Assembly (NCBI GenBank): GCA_951394045.1 | Contig: OX595985.1 | Location: 620,001 to 684,000 of the forward strand | Direction: 5' to 3' | DNA: 64,000 nt | From: Nitzschia sp. DOCU1 | Lineage: Eukaryota; Bacillariophyta; Bacillariophyceae; Bacillariales; Bacillariaceae | Part shown: piece after piece, positions 43,801-54,159 of the stretch | How the letters are laid out: each line of letters starts with the position of its first letter | Numbering within the stretch: position 1 is the stretch's first letter | Position numbers and translations under genes: made by a program | The notes under the pieces: model-generated | Seen by the model: the letters and a program-made list of their open reading frames with translations, nothing else | The model's database searches: none | Told to the model about the DNA's origin: nothing

Positions 43801-45047
43801 GCCAGATTTCGTATCAGCCTTTGTAAAGTCCTTGACATGCGAGAATCCTTTGAGCATTCCGGGAACGAATCTGTCGCCGTCAAGGTTGTATCGACGGAAC
43901 CGAAAGATAATGTACTTGGTACCATTTTCGGGGTCCGTTTCCACAGGCACCACTTTAAAGTAGCCGTTGCTGGTATAGCGGCAGCCAAAAAAGTTAAAGT
44001 AGGAGAAGAAAAATGTCATGAAATCGCTGACGCATCTGAAAAAGGAGGAAAAGCACCTGCGCATCCCCAGCATGTAGGTGGAATCGAAGGCCATCTCACT
44101 GTCTTCGACTTGTGGCTTGGTGACAGCAACGGCGACATGAGTAGCGGAGTCGAGCACGCATCTGCGGTAGTGCAAGCTTCGAATCGAATACGGGAATCGT
44201 AGACTCATGTTCCAGACAATTCCGACGGCTAGAGAGAGCCAGTGTGAGATTGTGACTCTGCGTCTGCAAGAAGATACTCAACATTAATATACGTACCCCA
44301 GGCAATTTCAAAGCAAATTAAGGCTTGCACTTCATCGTCGAAAAACATATCCAATCCGAGAATGAGCTCCTGTTGAACGTAGTACTGCACGACCAGCCAG
44401 CACAGCAACGCTTGGGTCCCCAGCAAAGTTGTCATCGTGATGAAGTAGACGAAATTTCCAACGGGGTGCACTCGGTAGCCAGTCTGCCATCCTTGGGAAG
44501 CGTTCTTGTCGCCCGAGGTGTTGAAGCTCAACTCCAACGACTGAGTGGACCCTTCCACGGGGGACACGCGCTGGTTAAAGGCAGACCAGGCAAAGATGAG
44601 AACGGTCGCAAAGATAAACCACGTGTAAAAAAAGATAAAGCCAGGTTCCTTGTATGAATAAAGAGAAGCAGCTTCGGTGGCTTCGGCTTCCGCACAAGCC
44701 GCTGCCGCAGCAAGGGCCGGGCCGTACTTTTCGTCACAATTGTCATGGAAATCAATGACCTTGGGGCAAGCGATCGGGGCACACTTCGCCTCGCACGGCG
44801 AAACTTCATTGCCGGAGCAAATGCCAGCACAAGTTCCGTCAGCACAGAGCATCTCGCCCTCGGGGCACACCATCTCGAAAGGGCAGAGAGTCGCATTCGC
44901 AACGCAAACTTGCTGGCAGGTGGTCATTGCCGGACAGTTGAACGTAGGATCCACATAGTCGCCAAAGTCACCTTGGACGACCACCGACCTGCCGAGCAGG
45001 ACGGCGACGAGGCTGATACCTCGGAGAGAAGAAGAGGGCCACAACAT
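40869..45047 (-). CDS. P5B-type ATPase (ATP13A-like) with Cys-rich N-terminal ectodomain
   Basis: Three exons, complement(44297..45047), (43660..44228) and (40869..43574), with GT-AG introns of 68 and 85 bp, give 1341 residues. The splices restore the family sequence AWG-AVGIVWNMSLRFPYSIRSLHYRRC and VWL-FAPFWYYYMAITWG. P-type motifs: DESSLTGEA (actuator; TGES is TGEA here), PPLLP in TM4 (about 653; P5B usually PPALP), DKTGTLTKQG (about 695, phosphorylated Asp), and GDGGNDCGALKTAHVGVALSDAEAS (about 1014), which is typical of P5B. Family members export polyamines or other cations from late endosomes/lysosomes. Unusual: a signal peptide and about 110 residues with some 15 Cys (CPAMTTCQQVCVANATLCPFEMVCPEGEMLC...) precede the first helices. 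Confidence 0.9.
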
Positions 45048-45625
45048 CGAAAGATCGAGTGATGGGGATTGACCCGACGCAATTGGGTATTTCAAATGTT
45101 TTATGACGAAAAACACACGTTGGTCGTCAACACAAATGGCGCTGCTGCGATGACACTCCAAAGATACGAGGACGTTGACTCAGTTTACTGTGGAATTTTT
45201 GGGAAGTCAACGGGTGATGGGAAGCTTGAGAACCCTTCTGTCTGATGTCTGCTTGGCATTAAGTTATTAACAACATTCAAGTCGATGGTTCCCGAGGGAC
45301 GAGCCATCGTAATTTTGGAATTAAGGGAAGCGTGCCCTTCACTTAGGGGATTGGCATTTTCCCTATATCATTGAATACCTTCATGAAAAATCTACATAAA
45401 AGATACCTCCCGAACATGCCGGCTAAAGAATGGGAACATACCCGGAGTTTTCCAAAAGAATTTTTCATCGCGTGCCATTGGGCACCAACCCACGACATCT
45501 ACTCTTGGTAATCCACTTTGTTGGATTTATCGACCTCGCATTTGGAGAACAATTTACCTACCGGTATGGACGAAATCGGATGCCCCGTGGTCGAGTCTTG
45601 CTTTGGATGTGTCATATGCATCTAA
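45048..45625. other. Spacer between P5B ATPase and inverted-repeat element
   Basis: 578 bp without a supported gene; contains the P5B promoter and a TACCGGTA palindrome at 45559-45566. The last three bases (TAA, 45623-45625) are the left target duplication of the neighbouring element. Confidence 0.4.
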
Positions 45626-47089
45626 GGGCCGAAGTTACCGGAATGCGAACCACGATCAACCGGGTCCGATTGATTCACCGAGTCAACCAGCGTCTTGCTG
45701 TCCATCCGAATGCAGCTCAACCGTGAATCCACCCATCGGCAATCGATCAACAGCAATCAACCGGACTTTGACTTGTTTGATTCGTATGACGACTTGTTTG
45801 ATTCCAAGAGTGGAGGGAGGTTCGCCAATGACGCAATTCAATTCATTGCAACGAGCGATGACGCCGTCGTCGCAGCAATCAACCATGACAATGCTGATAG
45901 TACTATCGTCGCCTACGTCTCATTTGGATCGCAACATGAGCAACACTACCGCTGATGAAATAAATGTTATTGGTATCGCCAGTGATGATGGCACCATTGT
46001 TGGTCGTATACCTCTCCCAGCCGCTCACGATCCGACAATTTTCATTGACGACTGCGGCGATGACGAGTGGATAGCAATATTCCAGCCATCATGTCAATGC
46101 TGATGCATCAGCTCCAGTTGACTCTACAGCGTGCATCCAGCGCCTCATCGGCTGCTGGATGGATGGAAATGATGTTTGTGCTTTTTATCGGGCCGAATCG
46201 ATTTTATTCCGCATTGCAGGACGCCATGTCCCACTACGATCGCATATGAGATTCAACTCGATCAAGATGATTTATACACGACAAAGCTTCGCTTGAACAC
46301 TGCCAAAAAATGATCTTGTGCTTCTGCATTGTGGTTTCTTGTCGGTGTTTTTCCTACTCAAGTCTCTTTCTAATAGAATCTTTGATTCATGTCAGATTGA
46401 ATCGGTGTCAACAGCAACAACTTCAAATGTGGAAACGATTCCTGGCAGCCAAACACTGCTGGCTTTTGACAATGTATGCTACTACGTTATGACGACAAGG
46501 AACAAGAGAGCACTCTCGCACTTTCCCGACTGATGCACGAAGCCATGTGATCATGGGGATATTTTGCTTTGCCTTACGCGGGCAGTCGCTACAATACAAT
46601 CAAATGCTCTACAATACAATCAAGTGATCTGCAAATTACGTTGTTAGAAAACTGTCACTATAGACGAAAGCGTTGTAGAGCAACTTCATTCTCTTGAGCA
46701 ACCGACCTTGTTGGTTGCATTCCAAGTCTATTCTTTTCTTGGTTATTGCGCTTTCGTCACTATCACGCACTATGACATATGACGGTAGCTATCCTCTAAA
46801 TAGAGATGCTAAAAGTTACAATAGTGTTGCGATGGAGGAGAGGTGTTGTAGTCATGAGAAATAAAATGCCGCCGCCATTTCGTCGGCGCCCGCCGCCGAG
46901 CGACTCTTGCCTCGATGACTCATTGGAATGAATTCAATGAAATTGGGTTGTTCTTGACAACGGTTGGTTCATGAAATGACCCGATAGCGCGCAAGGCGCG
47001 AAATCGATCAACGAGTCAACCGGATCCGGCCGGCGCGCGTTGATCGGTTGATTCGGTTGATCGATTTTTTGGTCCGGTAACTTCGGCCC
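45626..47089. mobile_element. PIF/Harbinger-like non-autonomous element with terminal inverted repeats
   Basis: The left end GGGCCGAAGTTACCGGA (45626-45642) is repeated in inverse at the right end, TCCGGTAACTTCGGCCC (47073-47089), 17 of 17 bases. Both sides are flanked by the trinucleotide TAA (45623-45625 and 47090-47092), matching the 3-bp TWA target duplications and GGG/GGC-starting ends of PIF/Harbinger elements. Sub-terminal regions carry many GATCAACCG/GAGTCAACC-type 9-10-mers in both orientations. The interior (1.4 kb) has only short frames, none with a DDE transposase or Myb/SANT-like domain, so it is presumably mobilised in trans or dead. Confidence 0.78.
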
Positions 47090-47569
47090 TAAGTATCGAG
47101 AAATAACACACAGAACTCCTCAATTTCTGGGCGAAGTTTCACACGCAAATTCACTTTCCGGGCGAACTTCTCATAATTCAAAAGGAACTGTAATCCACTT
47201 TCTCAGAAGTCGCAATGGTCAAAACTTCAACCGCGAAGAGCCTTCCCCGTCCGAGCGAAATGCATTGTTCTCTGCATGAAAAGCCGACGACAACGACAAC
47301 AACAGTGGACCCTTTCAAGAGAATTGAAAGGTTTCAACGGACGTCTCTTTTATTGGTGTGTCTCATCCATGATGACGCAAAGGAACTCATGGCATCTGCG
47401 GTGGCAAGGGCGGACGAAGTTGGGCGTCAATGTAATCGATACATTGCATTGGTATAATCCTTGGGACCTTCAAAGCCTCCCTGCCTGATATCCATCATGT
47501 CCGTATCCTTGGTCAACTGAACAAGGCCGCTGTGAATCAAAACATGATTTGCTAGGTTTCATTTATTTA
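47090..47569. other. Spacer after inverted-repeat element; doubtful small frame
   Basis: An 80-codon plus-strand ATG frame (47215-47457) has no recognisable domain; it may be chance or a small gene. Otherwise this is the 3' region of the anthranilate synthase gene. Confidence 0.35.
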
Positions 47570-50500
47570 CTATGGTTGTGCACCGTCCTTAAGAAGACAT
47601 TCTTCCAGGGCAGCGATCAATTCCTCGTGCGTCGACGCCGATGTCTTCAGCATGAGCGTTTGTTGCAGCTTTTGCAACTCGTCGAATGTCAATGACTGCA
47701 ATTGAAGTCGGCCCGCCCGAGCCTCGGTACTCTTGTGCGTCCAGAGTGCCAGCCGCACTACCAGTTCACTCTTGGACCCCGATGCTGCCAACTTGGCTTC
47801 GGCTAGCTTGTTCTGCAATTCTTCCACCGATAATTGCTCCAATTTTCCGACTATCTCGGCGCCCGACCTGGGAGCGAGACTGTCCTCGTCGTACAACAAG
47901 TACGTCAAAGCGTTCTCCAAGATTGTCATCCCGTGTGCGGGGCTGGTCAGGATAGACTCAGGGTGGAATTGGACAGCCGCAAAAGGTAGCGTCGAATGCT
48001 GAATTCCCATGACGATTCCATCTTCACTCAAGGCGGTGATTCGAAGCTCTGGGGGCATGTGTTCCTTGATTCCGTGCAACGAGTGGTAGCGGGCGACCTC
48101 AAAAGTCTCGGGTAGACCCGTAAAAATGCTGATATAAAGCGTTGCAGAGATTCTGTTAGATTTTCTCAATTCTGTAGAATGAACAAGTGATCTCAGCTCC
48201 GTCATTCCTTACCTTCGTTCTGCTAGCCCGTCTCTCGTCAACGCAATTTCGGATGGCTTTCCATGCATGGGGTATCCCAATACTCCAAGCTTTCCGCCAA
48301 AGTGCTCAACCATTCCTTGCAATCCAAGACACACGCCAAATCCTGGAATCTTGTACTTTATTAAAAGTTCGATTGATTTCGAGAGTTGAAAGTCTGTGGG
48401 GTTGCCAGGGCCTGGTGAGAGCACCACCATATCAGGTTTGTTTCCGGTCTGAACCATTTTTTCAATAGCGGCCAACGTCGAGGGACCACTTCGAAGAACC
48501 TTTACTGTAGCACCAGTTTGCCGGAGATAATTTCCAAGCGTGTGGACAAAAGAATCCTCGTGGTCAATCAGGACAATGCTCTTTCCGTTGCCAACCTTCT
48601 TTGGAAGTTTCACAAGCTCAGGATCCACCCCTGCGTTATCCTCGCCGCCCTTGCGGGTCACGGCGTCCATCATGGCCGAAGCTTTGAGTTCGGTTTCTAA
48701 TTCCTCGGCGGGAGGGTTGGAATCGTACAGCAAAGTTGCCCCAGCTCGAATCTCAGCAATTCCGTTCTTGACTCGAACCGTTCGCAAGGTCAATCCTGTG
48801 TTCAGGCTTCCATCAAAGCCGACCATACCCACTGCGCCCCCATACCAGCACCTAGGCGATCGCTCATTGTCCTCCACGAATTGAATCGCCCAGGTTTTTG
48901 GGGCACCCGTGACGGTGACGGCCCAGGTGTGGCACAAGAAGGCGTCCAAGGCATCGAATTCTTTTCGTAGATAACCCTCGACGTGGTCGACGGTGTGGAT
49001 CAATCGACTGTACATTTCGATTTGGCGACGACCGATTACTTGAACGGAACCCGGCTCGCAAATGCGCGACTTGTCATTTCGATCGACATCAGTGCACATG
49101 GTCAGCTCACTCTCCTCCTTTTGATTCATCATGAGACTCTTGATGCGAAGGGCATCCTCCAGAGCATCCGCTCCGCGTGCAACTGTTCCCGAAATAGGGC
49201 ATGTTTCCACTCGCAGCGCGTTAGGACGGAAATCATTCTCAGGAATGCTTTCGCATCGAACAAACATTTCTGGACTGGCTCCGACCAAATACTCTTGTTC
49301 TCCCAGATTGATGAAGAATCCATAAGGCGCAGGGTTGCGCTTGCGAAGTCGCCGGAAGATCTTGGACGGGGGCGTTTCTCCCGATAGCTTTTCGCGAAAG
49401 GTTTGTGACAAGACGGCTTCGAATAGATTTCCGACTGCAAACTCTCGCTTGGCCTTTTCAACACTCAATGCGAATTCTCCCTTGGGCGTATCGCGTTCTT
49501 CAAAGGGTTGACCTTCTTGGTATTTTTGAAAAGGGTCGGATGCACCATTCCGCGGCATGCCTTGGGTTGACTTCTGATTGACGCAAAACTCATAAGTCAC
49601 GTGCCAGGCATCTCTTTTATCGGCGTCAATCACATACACCGAATCAGGAAGATACAATAGAATATCTCGTTGCTCGGGATCCCTTTCTTGTGCCAAATCA
49701 ATAGGTTCGAACGAAAAGGTCAAATCGTATCCAAAAGCTCCGTATAATCCAAGTTGCCCGTCACCATTCTGGTAGCCAAATAAATCCACCAAGGACCGTA
49801 CTACAGAAAACAAAGAAGGCTAATATTGCAACAACGCAGAACGCAATAGACTGTGTCAGCATGGATGATTGAGATAGATGCAAACATTTCCGTTCTTTAC
49901 TTACCTGTCGAGACCGTTCTTCCTCGTTAAAAGTTCCAACTTCAGGAGGTGGTACGACGGTCACATCAATCTGAACAGGCGCAGGCGGTTCACCATTTGC
50001 CGCGGTTGATTCTTGAAAGACAGTCACATCCGCCAGTATTTCCTTTTCTTTCAAGGCTTGCATCGCCTTTTCAATGGCAGGAAGCAAGATCTTGCCTCTT
50101 TCATTCAAGGCTCGGATGGTACACTTGTTCGCCTTTCCTGAAACTTCCAGAGGGGGATCCACGAATCCCAAAGACCAGCGAGCATATCGACCGGGAAATT
50201 CATAGGAACTTGTCAAAAGAGCACCACGACGACTATCCAGCTGTTCAATCAAATGTTCAATGGCGGATTCAGATGTCCCAGGACTCAAGGATTTCGAAAA
50301 CTCGAGAGGCTTCACGTTGGCGGTGACTTGGATGCCTCCCTTTGTCAAATAGTGGCCACCAGTGGGTCGTCCTCGAGGCGCTCCTAGGCTCAGATTCTGG
50401 TCCACGGCCTTTTGAGCCGCACTCACTACCCCCTGACCACCCGTCTTGGCAACTTCTACTGCGTTGTAGTCGGGAACAGTTTTACTTGACATGCCCAGTC

Positions 50501-50615
50501 GAAACGGATGCCTTGTCGTCCCATCGCTAGATCTGGGGATAAAAGCCAAGGCATAGGACGCTGATAGTAGAAAAAGCCAGGTGGCCACTTGACGACTTTT
50601 CCAGGTGAACATCAT
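47570..50615 (-). CDS. trpEG: Anthranilate synthase, fused TrpE-TrpG, with SAP-like tail; plastid-targeted
   Basis: Three exons, complement(49905..50615), (48213..49819) and (47570..48128), introns 85 and 84 bp, 958 residues. The leader ends SYALAFIP, an ASAF-like plastid site. The alpha part (about 90-600) has GLYGAFGYDLTF, FEAVLSQTF, SPEMFVR, CPISGT, DVDRNDKSRICEPGSV and GAPKTWAIQFVE (chorismate-binding). The beta part (about 630-850) is a glutamine amidotransferase with LSPGPGNP, GVCLGLQG (nucleophilic Cys about 732) and QFHPES. Splices restore SRQ|PSLFSVVRSLVDLF and the IFTGLPETF strand. It makes anthranilate from chorismate and glutamine for tryptophan. The same fusion order occurs in rhizobial TrpEG. 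Unusual: about 100 extra C-terminal residues with SAP-like helices (LSVEELQNKLAEAKLAASGS...). Confidence 0.93.
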
Positions 50616-51607
50616 TCTCGTCGACTGTCAGAATGAGCTTTGATGGCTTCAAGGACGAAAGAATGCCGATGAAGATGACGGAATCGCTTCGATCTTTTAA
50701 CTCCCGGCTGTCTACGTCGATTCACGCCTGCAGAAGGATCTGGTAGCTACTAATAGTAACGAGTGGATGCACAAGATTGCAACGGTGTATGATACAATGA
50801 AATGCCGACCCGGTTGGTTTGGATTCCGCCTTCGATGGCTTACTCCTTCGCCTCAACTTGAACGTTCCTGGTGGTTAATGGCACACGTACGAACGATGTG
50901 ATGCGACATGCGGCGACGACCGCATGATGATTGCGAATGTCTGGACTGCGAAACGTGTGTGCCCATGCAATCTCATGACGAGGTCTCTGCGAACTCCAGC
51001 AAAAAATTTCCTCCCTCGGCACGAGATCCTACTTCCAACAACGTGCGGCAAACAGGCGGTCATGGTTGGACTAGCTCGAATGGTCTTGCTTCCATCCGTC
51101 TAATCCGAATAGCTACGATATGATCAAAGTATTGTAGACAGTACGCACTATCCAGGTTAGCAAGGACATTGAGGATCGATCCCCTCGCTCACCGAAACAA
51201 TATTCTTCAGCTAGTAGGACTGTACTGTCATACAAGCCATTGATGTAGCGTCTGCTGTGCTTTCTTCTACTATCACGCCAAAAGCGTACGTAGTAAGCTT
51301 GCGACCAAAAGTGCCCGTACTTTACTAGTTCGAGTTCAGCGTTGCATTTCTCTCGTGAAAGGAGATCAAAACCGAGGCAACGGGTCCAGTCGATGACACG
51401 AGTCTCGACAGAGTCAGTGCAGCATGATCCACTTGGCGACCCTACGATTGTCTTGCATGCAATCGTTTAGGGAGAGAGAGAGCACTTTGCAGGAGTATTC
51501 CTCTGACCATCCGTCGTGACGGGTGTACTCAATTGTCTTGTATCCAGGTCCTCGGCACCGCATTCGTAGATAAAAATGTCAAAGAATGTACTATCTGCGT
51601 GATTGGT
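50616..51607. other. Intergenic, no gene seen
   Basis: 992 bp between the TrpEG start and the UVRAG-like stop. Short frames only; nothing could be supported. It includes the TrpEG promoter. Confidence 0.4.
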
Positions 51608-53291
51608 CTACAAGATTCCATTTTCAAGCAAAGGAATCTCTCCTTGAATGATCTGGTCGTAGACACGTTGCAACCGCGCCAAGATATGGGACTTGGGCGT
51701 GAATTCAATACCATGCGTCATTAAGATGCAGTCCACATTGGCTCCCAACAAACTCATGGCATGATCCAAATGTTCTCGCTCGACCGATCGCGCCGCAAAC
51801 AGCGGAAGAAACGTGTTGACATCGAGTTGGACAGCCGACCGAGAAGAGTTGCAAAACAGGCGGTATCGCAACGATATGGAGAGGTACTTTGATATCATAA
51901 ATACCAAGTGACAGCAAAAGCCCAAGGCTGCCGATATTTCTTCCTCGGGTACTGTAGTTGTGTAGATATCCACGGGGAGACGCAAGTCTCGTATCAAGTA
52001 TCCCTTTTTGGGATCCAAAGTAATAGGATAGACCGTCTGCAATTCACGTAGTAGTTTCATGTGTTGAGCCTCTGCGAGGAAAATGTCCTTGTTAAGCTCG
52101 GCGGTCTGCTTCTTGGTTTCTGCGGCAATTAACTGGATTTGCCCTTCAATATCATTGGCCTCTTGAAGCATTGCCTCCAAGGCTGCTTGTTCCTGAAAAA
52201 AAAATCATTTAATCAGCGGCGGTAGCTGCAGCCACTTATGAAACATTCATACAAGCACCTACCTCACGAAGATTCGTAACTTCATCCTCGAGTTGATTCT
52301 CTTCCCTTGCAATAATAGCCAGTAACCGCTCTCGCTCCGTCTGCGTATCCGCCTTGGCTACATTCTCCTCCGTCTCTTCGAATGGCACATTGGTAGGTTC
52401 CTCATTATCGTAAGGACCGTCAAATTCATCAATGAGCCTACTATTCAAATCTTGTGGCTCTAACAAGGCCGAAATGGACTCCGCCCGTTGTCGAGAAGTT
52501 TCCGGCGTTTCTGGGACCCCATCGAGTGTCCGAAACACATCATCTTCAAAGCGAGAAAAGTCTTCCACTGGAGCTGGCTCGGTCAATTGACTTTTCAACA
52601 AAATCGCAAAGAGGTTTCGTGAGCAACGCGTGGATCCGTCGGAAAAATGAACAAAACAGGCGTTCGGGGGCAATGATGGAGGGATATCATCACGGTGGAG
52701 ACGTTCGAGTTTGGAAGGATACAAGGGAATTTCCAAAAAGACGTTGTTGCTATTAGCGGTACCGGAAGAAGATGTCTCGTCTTTTTCCGTTTTTTCTTCC
52801 TTTTGTGACTCTTCCTCCAACGATAGAATTTGGGTGATGCGTAGTCTCATGGTTCGATAGATTCCACTCCGTCGCCACCACTCCTCTGGCAAGTCGATGC
52901 GTTCGTCCAAGTGTTCCCAAGAGGGCTGCACCGACCGTACAAGAGCCGGGCTTGTATAAACGACACGATAGTTGCCGTCGTTTGCATCATCAGGTATCTC
53001 ATCGGACGAATCCACCCCGTCTTGGTCGCTGCTGCCGCCATTGTCGTCACCATCTTGGTCAGCCAGCACTTCCAACTTTAAGAGAGGCAAAAGACGAATC
53101 TCATGATTGGGGCGGAACCACTTATCGACACTTGAAGAAATAGGAGAGCCGTCTTGAGATGGCAAAGGACCTGATGCTGCTGGTGCTGCCATGACATTGT
53201 GCAAACTGACAGAAATGGGAATGGGAACTTTTTTGCTTCCCTGCTCGCTGGCACTCCATCGACGTAAGCTATTTCGCGCATGCGGAAACAT
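51608..53291 (-). CDS. UVRAG/Vps38-like subunit of class III PI3-kinase complex
   Basis: Two exons, complement(52263..53291) and complement(51608..52192), 70-bp phase-0 intron (GTAGGT...TTTCAG), 537 residues. The N-terminal half is divergent (acidic stretch DGDDNGGSSDQDGVDSSDE). The middle is a coiled coil that spans the splice (EREREL...EENQLEDEVTNLRE|EQAALEAMLQEAND). The C-terminal part matches the UVRAG/Atg14 domain: LLRELQTVYPITLDPKKGYLIRDLRLP, then EEEISAALGFCCHLVFMISKYLSISLRYRLFCNSSRSAV and the AMSLLGANVDCIL helix. UVRAG/Vps38 joins Vps34, Vps15 and Beclin to make PI3P on endosomes; this fits with VAC14 in the same window, although linkage carries no proof. Confidence 0.8.
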
Positions 53292-54159
53292 GGCGGAGTT
53301 GTATGGTGGAACGACAGCTCAGCGTTGCTATTAGCTGCCCATCGACCGACTCTTTTGGTGTATACGGCGGTTGAAAGGAGATGTCTTTATAACTACAGCA
53401 AAAGATAAATGATGGTCAACCAGCAAAATGCGTGTGGCTGCTTTTGCACACACCATTGACCCCGTCGACCGCACTCTGAATTGCTGCCATGCTCGCAAGG
53501 CGCGCCCGCCATATCGGCAACTTCATCATTCCTCAGCGAACGGTCGGTGGGCCTGCGCGCATTCATAATCAACGTATTAGTGTACATAAAAGAGAAAGGA
53601 AGGCATCCTTGCGTGGCGAAGCTTGCCTCCAAGAAGAACGAACCGAACCGTCGAGACCTTTGCACGTGATGGACCATGCAAGCGGGTTGCTACCGATAAG
53701 AGAAAAAATTTCAAAGGAGCTCTTGCGAAAACTCAAGACGACAATGATGATAATGTAATAATGTAACAGTCAACAATTAGCAATTCTTGAATAGGATGCT
53801 TCTTCCTCATAGCGTGGGTTAATTTTGTATGTGGATTGGCACCACAGGTTGAAGTGGAGCAACGTGCGATACTCCGTCTGTAAACGTGTGTAAACCATCA
53901 AGAAACCGCAAAAACTGCTCGACTTGACCTCCGGGCGGAGCAGCTGTGGCCCACCCCATCCATATCCAACAGCTTTGACGTAGCGGTGAGGCTCCGTAAT
54001 TTGTCGCGTGAACAAATTCAGCCAATCGGTTCGATGAATAGATAGATGATAAATCTATTTGCGTTGTAATGGCGTTTCACGTAGTTAGATTGTGATAGAA
54101 GGCTACCAAACAGAATGATCTAATATGTAATAATATAGGGACAGCACCCTCCTCTACCT
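53292..54159. other. Intergenic with dispersed repeat
   Basis: 868 bp between the UVRAG-like start and the PHD-AlkB-SRA stop. No gene is supported; contains copy 2 of the dispersed repeat at 53931-54076. Confidence 0.45.
53931..54076 (+). repeat. Dispersed repeat, copy 2
   Basis: Starts CCGGGCGGAGCAGCTGTGG and runs to GTTGTAATGGCGTTT, same orientation as the copy at 4112-4271. Copies differ by substitutions and small indels (for example, this copy lacks the CCGGTAG insert after AAATCTA), so the duplication is not recent. Confidence 0.7.

Noticed and set aside
45603..46103. Transposase inside the inverted-repeat element
   Set aside because: The frame crosses the left terminal repeat and shows no DDE or DNA-binding motif.
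47215..47457. 80-codon ATG frame next to the inverted-repeat element
   Set aside because: No domain and no splice partner; insufficient for a gene call.
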